DNA of 64,000 nt. It comes from Capra hircus (Eukaryota > Chordata > Mammalia > Artiodactyla > Bovidae). The first letter of the stretch is position 1, and every line of letters begins with the position of its first letter. Position numbers and translations under genes: made by a program. This document shows, one piece after another, positions 10,996 to 23,094 of this stretch. Under the pieces are notes generated by a model. It saw only the letters and a program-made list of their open reading frames with translations. It was not told the origin of the DNA and searched no databases. Location of the stretch: positions 34,793,550 to 34,857,549 of the forward strand of contig NC_030817.1 in the NCBI RefSeq assembly GCF_001704415.2, in the 5' to 3' direction.

Positions 10996-13115
10996 CCAAA
11001 TTCAGACTCAAACTGAGGAAAGTAGGGAAAACCACTAGACCATTCAGGTACGACCTAAATCAAATCCCTTATGATTATACAGTGGAAGTGAGAAATAGAT
11101 TTAAGGGCCTAGATCTGATAGATAGAATGCCTGATGAACTATGGAATGAGGTTCATGACATTGTACAGGAGCCAGGGATCAAGACCATCCCCATGGAAAA
11201 GAAATGCAAAAAAGCAAAATGGCTGTCTGGGGAGGCCTTACAAATAGCTGTGAAAAGAAGATAAGCAAAAAGCAAAGGAGAAAAGGAAACATATAAGCAT
11301 CTGAATGCAGAGTTCCAGAGAATAGCAAGAAGAGATAAGAAAGTCTTTAGCGATCAATGCAAAGAAATAGAGGAAAACAACAGAATGGGAAAGACTAGAG
11401 ATCTCTTCAAGAAAATTAGAGATACCATGGGAACATTTCATGCAAAGATGGGCACAATAAAGGACAGAAATGGTATGGACCTAATAGAAGCAGAAGATAT
11501 TAAGAAGAGATGGCAAGAATACACAGAAGAACTGTACAAAAAAGATCTTCACGACCCAGATAATCATGATGGTGTGATCACTCACCTAGAGCCAGACATC
11601 CTGGAATGTGAAGTTAAGTGGGCCTTAGGAAGCATCACTACGAACAAAGGTAGTGGAGGTGATGGAATCCCAGTTGAGCTGTTTCAAATCCTGAAAGATG
11701 ATGCTGTGAAAGTGCTACACTCAATATGCCAACAAATTTGGAAAACTCAGCAGTGGCCACAGGACTGGAAAAGGTCAGTTTTCATTCCAATTCCAAAGAA
11801 AGGCAATGCAAAAGAATGCTCAAACTGCCACACTGTCGCACTCATCTCACATGCCAGTAAAGTAATGCTCAAAATTCTCCAAGCCAGGCTTCAACAATAC
11901 ATGGACTGTGAACTCTCTGATGTTCAAGCTGGTTTTAGAAAAGGCTGAGGAACCAGAGATCAAATTGCCAACATCCGCTGGATCATGGAAAAAGCAAGAG
12001 AGTTCCAGAAAAACATCTATTTCTGCTTTATTGACTATGCCCAAGCCTTTGACTGTGTGGATCACAATAAACTGCGGAAAATTCTGAAAGAGATGGGAAT
12101 ACCAGACCACCTGACCTGCCTCTTGAGAAATTTGTATGCAGGTCGGAAGCAACAGTTAGAAATGGACATGGAACAACAGACTGGTTCCAAATAGGAAAAG
12201 GAGTACGTCAAGGCTGTATATTGTCACTCTGCTTATTTAACTTCTATGCAGAGTACATCATGAGAAACGCTGGACTGGAAGAAACACAAGCTGGAATCAG
12301 ATTGCCGGGAGAAATATCAATAACCTCAGATATGCAGATGACACCACCCTTATGGCAGAAAGTGAAAAGGAACTAAAAAGCCTCTTGATGAAAGTGAAAG
12401 TGGAGAGTGAAAAAGTTGGCCTAAAGCTCAACATTCAGAAAACTAAGATCAATGTATCTGGTCCCATCACTTCATGGGAAATAGATGGGAAAACAGTGGA
12501 AACAGCGGCTGACTTTATTTTGGGGGGCTCCAAAATCACTGCAGATAGACTGCAGCCATGAAATTAAAAGACACTCCTTGGAAGAAAAGTTATGACCAAC
12601 CTAGACAGCGTATTAAAAGGCAGAGACATTACTTTGCCAACAAAGGTCCGTCTAGTCAAAGCTATGGTTTTTCCAGTAGTCATGTATGGATGTTAGAGTT
12701 GGATTATGAAGAAAGCTGAGCACCAAAGAATTGATGCTTTTGAACTGTGGTGTTGGAGAAGACTCTTGAGAGTCCCCTAGACTGCAAGAAGATCCAACCA
12801 GTCCACCCTAAAGGAAATCAGTCCTGCGTGTTCATTGGAAGGACTGATCCTGAGGCTGAAACTCCAATACTTTGGCCACCTCATGCAAAGAGTTGACTCA
12901 TTGGAAAAGACTCTGATGCTGGGAGGGATTGGGGGCAGGAGGAGAAGGGGACGACCGAGGATGAGATGGCTGGATGGCATTACTGACTCGATGGACGGGA
13001 GTCTGAGTGAACTCTGGGAGTTGGTGATGGACAGGGTGGCCTGGCGTGCTGCAATTCATGAGGTCACAAAGAGTCGGACATGACTGAGCGACTGAACTGA
13101 ACTGAACTGAACTGA
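10996..13115 (+). mobile_element. BovB LINE, 5'-truncated, 2.1 kb
   Basis: Sense BovB retrotransposon (RTE class). It covers the junction after the endonuclease domain, the whole reverse transcriptase domain and the C-terminal region, ending in five GAACT-type pentamers near 13091-13115. The palm motif YADD is intact at 12331-12342. The frame is broken: a TGA stop at 11946-11948, a short deletion near 12543-12555, and a TAG at about 12694 (GGATGTTAGAGTTGG). It inserted into an antisense L1. BovB has no poly(A) tail, and the tandem pentamers are its normal 3' end. Confidence 0.95.
11385..11948 (+). pseudogene. BovB reverse transcriptase N-terminal part, open piece
   Basis: A 187-codon open piece of the BovB polyprotein covering the fingers and early palm of the RT domain (IPVELFQILKDDAVKVLHS, then WKRSVFIPIPKKGN). 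It ends at a TGA inside FRKG*GTRDQIAN, and the downstream RT continues in frame after the stop. Non-functional on its own. Confidence 0.85.
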
Positions 13116-13144
13116 ATGATTAGTGATGTTGAACCTCTTTTCTT

Positions 13145-13260
13145 CTTGAATTTTATTTATTTAATTGGCATATAATTGCTTTACAATGATGTGTTAGTTG
13201 CAGTTTCTGATGTACAATAAAGTGAATTAACTATATGTACACACATATTCTCTCCCTCTT
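13145..13260 (-). mobile_element. L1 3' terminal fragment, antisense
   Basis: Antisense of a ruminant L1 3' end (AATTGGCATATAATTGC and GTACAATAAAGTGAATTAAC). It is a separate copy from the ORF2 piece at 10745-10995, because the 3' end lies upstream of what would be more 5' sequence. Confidence 0.8.
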
Positions 13261-13524
13261 CAACTTTCCTCTCTTTGCATGTGCTTACTGGCCATTCAAA
13301 AACATATAATATACACTTTTAATATTTACTTTATATATTTTAAAGTACATGTTAATACAGATGCTTGGGGAAAAAACTGAAAAAAAATCTTAAATACAAG
13401 GCTACTGATCCTGTTGGCAAGATTAACAGTAAAGTTTTGGGTTTGTTCTTATGTTTTGCAATCTGTTCTAAGTTTTTAAGAAGACTTTTCTATTATAATT
13501 GTTGTTGTCATTATCATCATGTAA

Positions 13525-13625
13525 CATTCATTATTTTGCTCTTAGCACTGTGCTAAGCACTTTACATGAATTCTTTCAAATAAACTTTATAACCACCATA
13601 GGTCACTGGCACCACAATTATTTGT
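13525..13625 (+). repeat. MIR SINE fragment
   Basis: Contains the MIR core phrase CACTGTGCTAAGCACTTTAC followed by a diverged central region. Ancient and inactive. Confidence 0.75.
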
Positions 13626-13805
13626 AAATATGCTATTTTGTGTTTTTTAAAAAAGTCAAGAATCTCAAGACTGTCAAGGTGACTTACCACCAAGTTCATT
13701 AGAAATCCCTTCTTGGCCACTTCCATAGCTCATTCTGTCCTTGAGTGTTAAGCCAGGTTGCTCAGTAACAAGACAAGCTTCTTTGTGCTAGTGTTCTCAG
13801 CAGCA

Positions 13806-14019
13806 TGGGGCTTCTCTAGTGGCTCAGACGGTAAAGAATCTGCCTGCAGTGCGAGAGACCTGGGTTTGATTTCTGGATGGGAAAGATCCCCTTCAGAAGG
13901 GAATGGCTACTTACTCCAATATTCTCACCTGAAGAATTCCATGGACAGAGGAGCGTGGTGGATTATAATCCATGGAGTCGCAAAAAGTCAGGCACAACTG
14001 ACTAACCAACACTTTCCTT
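13806..14019 (+). mobile_element. Bov-tA SINE
   Basis: Near full-length sense Bov-tA: tRNA-like head (GGGGCTTCTCTAGTGGCTCAG), linker, Bov-A body. Imperfect TSD CTCAGCAGCAT / CTTAGCAGCAC at about 13794-13804 and 14017-14027. Confidence 0.93.
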
Positions 14020-14108
14020 AGCAGCACTCTGTGGAGGTGAGTTATTACATGTTCCATTTGTTTAAACACTATATCAGATGATTAAGGAACACCTACTACG
14101 CACTAAGG

Positions 14109-14230
14109 GAGAAGGAAATGGCAACCCACTCCAGTATTCTCTCCTGGGAAATCCCATGGACAGAGGAACTTGGTGGGCTACAGTCCATGGAGTCTCAAAG
14201 AGTCAGACATCACTTAGTGAGTAAACAAAC
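14109..14230 (+). mobile_element. Bov-A monomer, partial SINE
   Basis: A headless Bov-A unit: GAGAAGGAAATGGCAACCCA through 'gtggactc/agtctcaaagagtcagacat'. The tRNA-like part is absent, so it is a 5'-truncated Bov-tA or Bov-A2. Confidence 0.9.
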
Positions 14231-14394
14231 AAGCAAAACTATGAATTAGACACTCAGAGCTCAGAAGGAATGCTAAGAGAAAAGATAGTCCCCACCTTAG
14301 GAGTTTGGTGCAGAATTAGACAGGTGAACAAGCTGCTGTGGCATCCTATAAAAGCTCCCCAGGGAAGACACGGCAGCGCCCCTGTGATTTCTAC

Positions 14395-14572
14395 ACGTCA
14401 TGGCACATCAGAATTATCTGGAGCACCCAGATAATTTACAGATAAAGTTACAGAATTGGGAACACCACCCCATACTTTCTGAATCAGAATCTCTGGATGA
14501 AACCCTGGGAATCTGGATTTTAAAAGTTGCCCAGGTGATTCTGATTTGCAGCCAGAAGGAAGAATCACTGGT
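14395..14572 (+). repeat. MER5A-like hAT-Charlie DNA transposon
   Basis: Internal match to MER5A: 'CATCAGAATTATCTGGAGC', 'CTGAATCAGAATCTCTGG', 'GCCCAGGTGATTCTGATT' and a closing 'AGAATCACTGG' terminal repeat. The ends are partly complementary, as expected for this non-autonomous element. Confidence 0.72.
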
Positions 14573-14794
14573 AGATCCCTTTCCTTGATTTGCGTGGTAT
14601 GTTGTAGATGCTACTGTTGACTGACCAAGTAATCTCTTTTCAGATAAAAGAGGGAGGAGAAGTTCTGTAGAAAATAATACAGAATTCATATGGGTAGGGA
14701 AGAATGCTTATGAAGCTGGTGTTTTATTCCCCATTCAAGCTCAGTCCTATGGGTAATACATCTTGCAGAAGTATTAAAGAAGATGTTACTCCTA

Positions 14795-15590
14795 GGTATA
14801 ACCATTTTGGAAAACATTATGGTGGTTCCTCAAAAAATTATACGTAGAATTGCTATATAATCCAGCAATCGCACTCCTGGGTAAATAGCCAAAGGAAACA
14901 AAATCATTATCTCAAAGGAATAGCTACACTCCCATATTCGCCGCAGCACTATTCACAATAGCCGAGATACTGAAGCAATCTCTCAGTGGATGGAACACTC
15001 TTTCAGTGGTCTTTCAATGGATGAATGGATAAAGAAAATGTGGCATACACACATATAATGGAATATCATTCAGCCTTAAAAAAGAAAATCTTGCCATTTG
15101 CAACAACATGGATGGATCTTGAGGGCACTGTGCTAAACAAAATAAGTCAGACAGAAAGACAAATACTGTGTATTTATTTATACATTTATATACATATATA
15201 GTAGCATTTATATATAGTATTTTTTTAAAAAAATTCAATTTCACAGAAACAGAATTGAACAGTGCTTGCCAAAAGCTGGAAAGAGAAGGAAATGGGAGAT
15301 GTTGGTCAAAGGGTACATTATATTTTTGTTATATGAAGAATAATCTCTGAAGATGTAATGCACAACTTGGTGTCTATAATTAATAATATGGTATTATGTA
15401 GTTAAAAGTTGCTGAGAGTAGCTCTTAAACATTCTCACCACATACCAAAAACAGTTAACTACGTGAAATGATACATGTGTTAATTATCTTGATCTTGGTA
15501 ATTACTCTACAATGTAGATGTATATCAAATCATCATGTTGTATGCTTTAAATATGTACAATTATACTTGTCAATTATTTCTCAAGAAGGT
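14795..15590 (+). mobile_element. Old mammalian L1 3' end (ORF2 end and 3' UTR)
   Basis: Sense L1 of an older subfamily. The ORF2 C-terminal coding region (ATGGAATATCATTCAGCC near 15058) is degraded by indels. The 3' UTR with 'GTAATTACTCTACAATGTAG' style sequence runs to an A-rich end near 15590-15605. Confidence 0.85.
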
Positions 15591-15605
15591 TGGGGAAAAA
15601 AAACT

Positions 15606-16085
15606 TCAAATGTTTCTTTTCACTCTTAATATCTAAACTCCTTGAACAAAAAACAGAAGACATATTTCTCTAGTAATTTTTTGTCAGCCTTAAAACTATT
15701 GAATACATCAAAGATTGTTTTATACAGTATTTGTATAAATATTTCTACCTGCCAGCATCCAATTCAAATCCTATTCATCAAACAATCCAACTCAATAAAT
15801 ATCTCTTTTAGTACCTCTTGGACCAAATAAGAAAGCAAACCTGACTCTAACCCCTGACCTTTTAAGAAGAGCTAAAGCATTTTATAAATAGATAATATAA
15901 GGAGAGAGAGAAGAGGAGTCAGTAACAAATGCATGTACACTGAGAAGAGTTTGATCAGACCACACACAACTTCAGTTCACTTAACCTGGAGACTGGATTC
16001 ATTTCTTCCCACACTACTGATTTACTGGCTTTAAATTTAAGAAAGTAACTTCTAGTTTCCTACCCAAAATCTACCCTTACCCTCT
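15606..16085. other. Unique AT-rich sequence
   Basis: No gene or repeat recognised; short chance frames only. Confidence 0.45.
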
Positions 16086-16089
16086 CTTC

Positions 16090-16390
16090 CCTATTTAAAT
16101 GGAAACAAAAAAGTGCTCACTGTGGGGAGAAACTTGAAATTTCTAGCCTCCTTTACATTTAAGGGTGGCTGATGTGATGTCAGCAGTAGTCATTGGTTGA
16201 GGCTTTCAATAAAGCCCTTGTTTCTCCTTCTGCCCTTTCTATTGCCTGAGAATCAGAAGTGATGGCTGGAGCTCCAGCAGCCAAACAAATCACAGATGGC
16301 TTTAGATCTGACATCTTTGTTCCACTGAACTAAGGACAGTCTCTACTTACCTCTGGACTTTTTAAGACATGGGAGAAATAACTTTCTGCG
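16090..16390 (+). repeat. Ancient mammalian interspersed repeat, family not assigned
   Basis: Segment with a 'GTGATGGCTGGAGCTCCAGCA' block and a closing 'CTGGACTTTTTAAGACATGGGAGAAATAACTT' type end. These resemble an old dispersed repeat of the same type as 4226-4640. Name uncertain. Confidence 0.4.
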
Positions 16391-17850
16391 TGGCAACTAC
16401 ATGTGTAAGCCTCTTTAGCCAGGTCTCTGTTCCTAGCAGGTACCACCTAATAGCAAATATGCAACATCTATCTCCTAGGGCCTAGGTTATACATAGAGAA
16501 ATCGGCAGTGTGCTTCAACGTACTTGCAAGTGTGCCTGACAATCTGGAATCCTAAACAACGTCGAAGAACAAATGAACACTCGACTGCGGGATCTTCTCC
16601 ATTCCAGTCCTCTCAGGAAAAGCAGTTAGTTGTCTTGGCAAAGGTCATGCAGGTCTATGGTCACGTTTGAGACCAAACCCACAGATTTAGGCCCACCTGC
16701 ACTCTGTATTTCTACTGCTGTGTGTCATCACTGAGCCAGCCCAGGAGACTCTTGGCCTCTCTAGTTAGACAAGGATTAGAGAGGCAGTCTTGACATTTAT
16801 AAATTCTGCTATATTACTGGTCATGTCAAAAAGAGATTGTTTGTTGCCAAATTTGTGGGATTTGGGAAAAGATTCTGCTGTCATGGAAGACTGGCTAGGA
16901 CGGGCTCTTCTTTCACTCTTATAGAAAATCTACTCCTGCCCCGAAGCTTGAGATTCCATTTCCTTTGCTTTGATAAACTACAAGTGGTTTTAAATTGAGT
17001 CATAAATTTCTCCAGGCCTTTTAGAGACCAACCCCTTGCCTTTGATTCTCTCACCTCCTGTGGCAGTGAAACCTGCTGGAGACCTGCTCATATGCTTTGT
17101 GCACATTTAGGCTGGGAGTTTGAAATTTACAGGCCAAGCCTTGCAGCATGACCTCGACTTTTTAATAGCTTGAAAAAGAACCAGAGAGACTGCAAGCAGG
17201 ATTCATCAGGGCTGCAGGTCTCTGGGACAGACCCAGTTGCATCTAGAGAAGACCCTCACATCGGATGCTAGAAACGAGCAATATTCTGGTGGCTCTGATA
17301 AACTCCTCGAGGTGACTATGTGGACTCCTGGTTATGGAGTCATGGTCATTTGAAGTCATCTTAAATGAGTTTTCCTTTTTAAAATAATGATTTGTAACAT
17401 ATATGCTTTGCCTTGATTTGTAACGTATAGACTAAGCTTCAGAAAAGGAGTAACTTGATGTGTAAAGGCGCTACATTCAGGGAGAAATGGTTAGCAAAAT
17501 CCCCATCTCACCACCAAATCCTTCTATGTGCCCTTGGCAAGTCGTGTGCAGAAGACCCTGGGCTGGTTTGCAGGTGCCCCCATCTATCCTTGATTTTCTA
17601 GAATCAGTGTATCAGGTGAGGGACAGCAGAGTGAATGGGGAGCTTCTACCTAAGCAAGGGCTGCTCGAGGTCCAGAAATAGGAGCAGTAATCCCCTCTTA
17701 CCCACGTCTGCATCCTGTACTCTTCCAGGTGGCTTTGAACATTCCCAGCTGTAGCCAGTTCCAGTCTGTTCTCTGAGCACATCTGACTTTAAGCCAAAGA
17801 AATCTCCACCTTTGAGGTTTTGCCTGAGGTCAAAGTTATCCCCAGCAATG
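16391..17850. other. Unique non-coding sequence
   Basis: About 1.5 kb of mixed composition without recognised repeats, splice-bounded exons or RNA genes. The 60-80 codon frames on both strands near 17487-17882 are unremarkable. Confidence 0.5.
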
Positions 17851-17861
17851 TGTATATATGA

Positions 17862-18076
17862 ATGCATAGTCGCTTCAATCATGTCCGCCTCTTTGCGGCC
17901 CTATGGACTGTAGCCCTTCAGGCTCCTCTGTCCATGGGATTTTCCAGGCAAGAATACTGGAGTAGGTTGCCATCCCTTTCTCCAGGGGATCTTCCCGACC
18001 CAGGGATCAAACCCGAGTCTCCTGTATCTCTTGCACTGCAGGCAGACTCTTCACTGTTGAGCCACTGGGTAAGCCT
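17862..18076 (-). mobile_element. Bov-tA SINE, antisense
   Basis: Reverse-oriented SINE with Bov-A body (CCATGGGATTTTCCAGGC near 17933) and tRNA-like head at the right end. Short TATA-rich flanks (TGTATATAT at about 17850 and 18083) are compatible with a TSD. Confidence 0.93.
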
Positions 18077-18120
18077 CAAAAATATGTATATATAAAATAA
18101 CTAGTTAATTCTCACATAAT

Positions 18121-18235
18121 TAATAGCTTTGAATAGGTACTATAATTAGCCCCATATTAAGGATGAAGAGACTGAGATATAAAATGTTAAAAGTAACTTC
18201 CCTAAATTCATTCACCTAGAGAGTGTTGTAAGGAT
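18121..18235 (+). repeat. MIR SINE fragment
   Basis: 'GGTACTATAATTAGCCCCAT' followed by 'GATGAAGAGACTGAGATA' follows the MIR central region. Diverged and inactive. Confidence 0.7.
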
Positions 18236-18267
18236 TATTGAGCTAATGTGTAAGGCATTTGGAACAA

Positions 18268-18478
18268 ATCTCCCAGGTGGCACAGTGGTAAAGAATCCAC
18301 CTGCCAATGCAGGAGACACAGGAGACTTGGGTTTGATCCCTGGGTAAGATCCCCTGGAGAAGGAAATGGCAAACCACTTCAGTATTCTTGCCTGGAAAAT
18401 CCCATGGACAGAGAAACCTGGCAGGCTACAGTCCGTGGGGTCACAAAACAGTTGGACATGACTTAGCAACTGAGCAGG
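18268..18478 (+). mobile_element. Bov-tA SINE
   Basis: Sense Bov-tA with head (CAGTGGTAAAGAATCCACC), linker and Bov-A body. The flanking bases (18225-18266 and 18479-18525) look like one antisense MIR, so the SINE interrupted an older SINE. Confidence 0.92.
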
Positions 18479-18529
18479 CATACAGTTAGTACAATGTAAG
18501 TGCTGATTATGACAATGATTACTTTTCTA

Positions 18530-19060
18530 ACATTCCAGGCACTATACCAGCACTAGAGATACAATGATTGGTAACACACAGCCCCGTCCTTTAGCAACTC
18601 ACTGTGTGGTGGGAGAGAGAAAGTCATGCACATTGGTAATTATGCTGTAGGTAAATGTTTAAGGTCTGAATAAGGGACACAGAGGAAGCACTGGGCTCAC
18701 TCTAGAGCTGTTACAGAGTCACACTGTCCAGAAAAAATATCGTTCAAGCCTGACATGCTATTTTAGAGTTTCTTGAAGCCAAATTTATGAAGTAAAAAAT
18801 ATGGAGAAATTAATTTCATAATGTACCAAAATATTATCATTTCAAAGGATAACTGATATTTGTAAAATCATGACTATAAAAATATTATACATTCTTTTTT
18901 CGCACTAAGTCTTTGAAATCTGGTGCATATTTTATACCCAGAACACATCTCAGTTCAGACTAGTCACTCTTTAGATGCTATGTGGGTCTAATATCTCCTG
19001 TATTGGTCAGCAGATACAGAAGGCTTTCTGGAAGAAGTGACATTTGAGCTAAATGAGGAG
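18530..19060 (-). repeat. L2 LINE remains, antisense
   Basis: 'CCAGGCACTATACCAGCACT' near 18536, 'TGGGAGAGAGAAAGTCATGC' near 18611 and 'GAAGAAGTGACATTTGAGC' near 19031 follow the antisense L2 3' end in order. Unrelated AT-rich DNA lies between them. Confidence 0.5.
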
Positions 19061-19144
19061 GTTCCGCCCTGTTTCTAATTACTCCTGAGAAGGATGAGAA
19101 CATGATTCATTGGTGACTTTGATCCCAGGCTCTACTTCTCCAGG

Positions 19145-19640
19145 ACAATACCCTGTGTGGCTGGCAAAATAATGACCCCTGAAGATGTCCACTTCCCAAC
19201 CTCCAGAACTTGTGAATATGTTACTTTCCCTGGCAAAGGGAAATTGAGATTGCTATCAGCTGATCTTGAAATGGAGAAAGTATGCTGGTTTATCCAGGTG
19301 GGCCTTATGTAGCTACCAAAGCCCTTACAAATGAAAGATGGAGGAGAGTCAGCATCAGAGAGATGCAGTGTGAGAAAGACTCCACCAGCCACTGCCAGCT
19401 TTGCGGACAGAAAGGGAGGGCATGAGCCAAGGAGTGCGGACAGCCTCGAGGAAATAGGAAAAGCAAAGACACAGAGTCTTGCTTAGAGCTTTTAGGAGGA
19501 ACACAACCCTGTTGACACCTTAATTTTCATCCAGACCCATTTCAAACTTCTGACATTCAGAAATTCAAAAAGATAATGAACTTGCCCCCTGTTTTAAGTT
19601 GCCAGGTTTGTGGTGATTCTTGTGGCAGTCATAGGAAACA
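19145..19640 (+). repeat. MaLR-type LTR remnant
   Basis: A sense solo LTR-like repeat: 'AAAATAATGACCCCTGAAGA' and 'CCAGGTGGGCCTTATGTAG' at the start, then 'GAGCCAAGGAGTGCGGACAG', and a 'gtttgtggtgattcttgtgg' end. It resembles the non-autonomous MaLR LTRs; subfamily uncertain. No coding capacity. Confidence 0.55.
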
Positions 19641-19919
19641 GACTCATTTCCTTCTTCTGCCCTGGGAGCCCCAATTTGATCCTCACTCCTTGAATGTACT
19701 CCCCAGATGTGGGTTAGGTCACTGAGAATAAGAGTTGGGGGTTTCCCAGCTGTTGCACCATCACCCCCATCACTAACTGCACTCATGCCCAGAGGTCCAT
19801 GTCCGCAATTGGCCATCATGGAACACTCTTGCTTCCTGAACAGTCTCTGGTAAGTGAGATGATGTAGGTGAAAGTCCTTCCTTTTCACAAAAATGATTGT
19901 CCTCTGGTACTGTTGTTCA

Positions 19920-20065
19920 TAATGTTAATTAAAAGTAAAAGGTAGTAATAATAGGGGGAACTTGGGGAGTGAGGAAGTATATGGGAACTCTGTACTTTCT
20001 GCTCATTTTTCTACAAACTAAAATCTGTTCTAAAACTAGAATCTATTAAATTTAAAAAGTAAATT
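19920..20065 (+). repeat. L1M 3' terminus
   Basis: 'ATATGGGAACTCTGTACTTTC' followed by a diverged 'AAACTAAAATCTGTTCTAAAA' end is the closing sequence of old L1M elements. Confidence 0.65.
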
Positions 20066-22740
20066 ACAAATTTAAAAAATTAGAGGGAAAATGGCTAACA
20101 ACCGAACACCTATGAATGTGCAGAAGGCCTTGTTAGCAAGAGAGACTGGACTAGAAGAGTAACAAGGATGCTTTTCAAAGCACAAAAGGGAGACTGTACT
20201 ATGTAGTTAAATCAGGAACCAGGAGAAGATGGCTCAATTCCACGAGTCCACAGGCAAACAGGCCTAACTGAACTTTTGTTCTTCAGGGATGCAGGACTTT
20301 TGGTGTTCTAGGCCTTTACCCCAGGTATATCATAAAAGGAAAATGGATCTAGTGATTTAAATAATGGTTCCTGTCCACCCCACCCAGTCTCATCCCACTG
20401 GGAACCATTTGGGTGTGTTCTTAACCTTTGTTCATGTTGAGATAAGGCATCACCACCTCGTAGAGTACAGACCATCTCTCTTCTCCAGAGGTGTCTGCAA
20501 GTTCCCCTGGATGAATTTCACAAGGGTGGAATTTCACAAGGGTGAAATTTCACCAATGCCTGAAATTCAGAAGGGTGGCCTGTGAAAGGAGAGCACAGGC
20601 TGTCCTTCATCCCTGGCAGGCACTGAGGCTGCCTTTCTTACCAAGACTCCTGGCAAAAGTGAAAAGAGAGGCTGGATTCTGTTTTCATGTAAACAGTTAC
20701 TCTCCTTACAGGCTCCACGGGAGAAGACACTGATCAGTGTCAAGAAAGCACACAACTCAGTTACTGTTTCTAATTTGTTTCCAGGAGTTTAGGATGAAAG
20801 ACAAGCCTCATATCAGCAGGTTTCACCTCCTGTATCTAAACAGCCAGGAAAAGACAACTTTGTTTTTCCCCCCTATTTTTAAAGAACAGTGCATTATAAG
20901 AGTGCTTAAGGTGTGAGAGAGCAATGAATTCAAGGCCTGTTGAGGCAAAGAGCAGAAAGAAAGGGTGCCTGGTGAGCAGCAGTGTTCTCTATACTGAAAG
21001 CCCGCCATGCAAAGGGACACGGAGATTTATTGCTCACCGCGGGTTAGAGAGCAGATGCTTGCTACTCCAGAGATTTGGCACTCTGGGATTTATGGACTTA
21101 ATATAGTTTATGCTCTTGTGGCCTCATTGGTTGGGAAAGTACAAGATTTCCCTGTTAATAAAACTTAAAGCGAGGATAATAAACCACTTCCCGCAGGGTT
21201 TGAGAATCTCCCAGCCCAGGTCCCCCCAAACCCTCTGCCTGGATAAGACAGCTTGAGTCGATTCTTACCCCAGCTCCTCACCCCCCACCCCACCCCCGCT
21301 GTATTCTCCCTCAGTGATGCAGCCAGTGTCTCCCAGAAAGGAAACTCAGAGACTGAAATTGGGTGAGGATGAGCAACTTCATGTCCAACCAACCAGTGGG
21401 GTCTCAGGGCTCCTTGAAAATGCAAAAGGGAAACATGTAGCTTGTTGTGGGCATCTACTCTGATGTGTTATCTCGCTGCCAAAGCAGAGAACAAACATTT
21501 GTTTCAGCATATGGACACTGCCTTACACAGAATTTGGCAAATCATTGGTTATTTGAAATCAGTGTTTTCCTTTCCTTGATCACATCCTAAAGTACTTATT
21601 ACCTGGAAAGAAAATGATGCCATTCAGCTGGAAGCTTAAGGTGCCCAGGGATGGATTTAATTTAATATCATCACCGAAGTACATCCTTTAAGCACCTAGT
21701 TATTAGAAAAGGAAGAAGAATATGTCTGTGAGTTGGAAGCTGGGAGCATTCCTAAGAAAATATAAGTTTTGTTACCTTGGTGGTATTTCAGGGCAGAGGC
21801 AGGCAGGCCTGGGTAATGGTCCATGAGGACCCATGGATGCGTGGTTCCCAAACTGCCCCCAGCCATCAGAAGACTCCCAGATACAAAACACAGTCAAGGA
21901 CAAAACAAAGGTAATAGCCCAGGGGAGGAGACTGTGACTCTGATATTTTTAAACTGCCAATTAGAATGTCTAAAATTACGTGGCTGAAACTACCACATCC
22001 GCTTCAAGATAATCATACTCTTCTGAGCTGAAATGTTAAATCTTCTGTTTTCTAAACCCTGATCAGAATTTCTGGCTGCATTAGGCCCCAAACCAAGTTG
22101 TGGTTCAGCATGCTTTCTCCTAGGAATGACTTTCTTGATTAGAGTTCTCAAAACCTGCCTTTTGAATATTTTGTTTGCTTCTAAGGGGAGAATAAAGAAA
22201 AAATAGAGATTAAAAAACAAAAGAGACGGAAAGAAAATATCAGGAAAAAAACGTATATGAAGATTAAAAAAAATGTGACAGGATTCTGTCTCTTCGACCC
22301 ACCAAATTAACATGATTTATGCGAGCCCGCTTACTACTTACCCTTGGCCTCCTGTGAGTCCTCCTTTTCCCCCAGGTCTTGCTATCCAAGCAGGAAGAAT
22401 GTGACGTTTTGCTTAGGGCAGATGAATCCAGTTTCCTCCACCGACATCAAACCCAGGGAGTTCAATTCAAATAAAATGAGATACAGATTAAAATGAAATT
22501 AAAATACTCATCAAGCCCATTTAAAAGACCTGATACAGAGTCTAGTCTTTATGAAGGCTGCATGAACCAAAAAAGCGTGTTGAGTCCTCACTAATTCCTG
22601 TACCAAAAACATTGCAAACTGCCCATCTTGGCTATCTATGCAACATGTAGCCAGAAGGTAGCTTCTCAAAGCTACCTAAGATAGGAGGACAGCTCTGAAA
22701 GACAATAAGGACTGAAACCAAAAAATGCAATAAAAAATCT
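20066..22740. other. Largest left-half unique block
   Basis: About 2.7 kb without recognisable transposons. 20370-20760 and 21170-21430 are GC-richer and carry overlapping frames of 60-90 codons on both strands, none with a known domain. 21283-21299 is a C-rich low-complexity run, and 22190-22280 is A-rich. No CpG island, tRNA or snRNA motif seen. Confidence 0.5.
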
Positions 22741-22751
22741 ATCTGTATATG

Positions 22752-22772
22752 TTACATATATATATATATATG
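22752..22772. repeat. (TA)n microsatellite
   Basis: A short run of TA/AT dinucleotides just before the Bov-A2 insertion. Confidence 0.9.
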
Positions 22773-22793
22773 TAAGTATGTATGCAGTGTTTA

Positions 22794-23069
22794 CGGAGAA
22801 GGCAATGGCACCCCACTCCAGTACTTTTGCCCGGAAAATCCCATGGATGCAGGAGCCTGGTGGGCTGCAGTCAATGGGGTCGCAAAGAGTAGGACACGAC
22901 TGAGCGACTTCACTTTCACTCTTCACTTTCATGCATTGGAGAAGGAAATGGCAACCCACTCCAGTACTCTTGGCTTGAGAATCCCAGGGACGGCGGAGTC
23001 TGGTGGGCTGCTGTCTACGGGGTTGCACGGAGTCAGACACGACTGAAGCGAGTTAGCAGCAGCAGCAGC
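22794..23069 (+). mobile_element. Bov-A2 SINE dimer
   Basis: Two Bov-A monomers in tandem (22797-22918 and 22939-23050) joined by a short CACTTTC linker, followed by a characteristic AGC-repeat tail (about 23055-23069). A perfect 12 bp TSD, ATGCAGTGTTTA, occurs at 22782-22793 and 23070-23081. The dimer lacks a tRNA-like head, as is normal for Bov-A2. Confidence 0.96.
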
Positions 23070-23094
23070 ATGCAGTGTTTATATGAAATTAATT

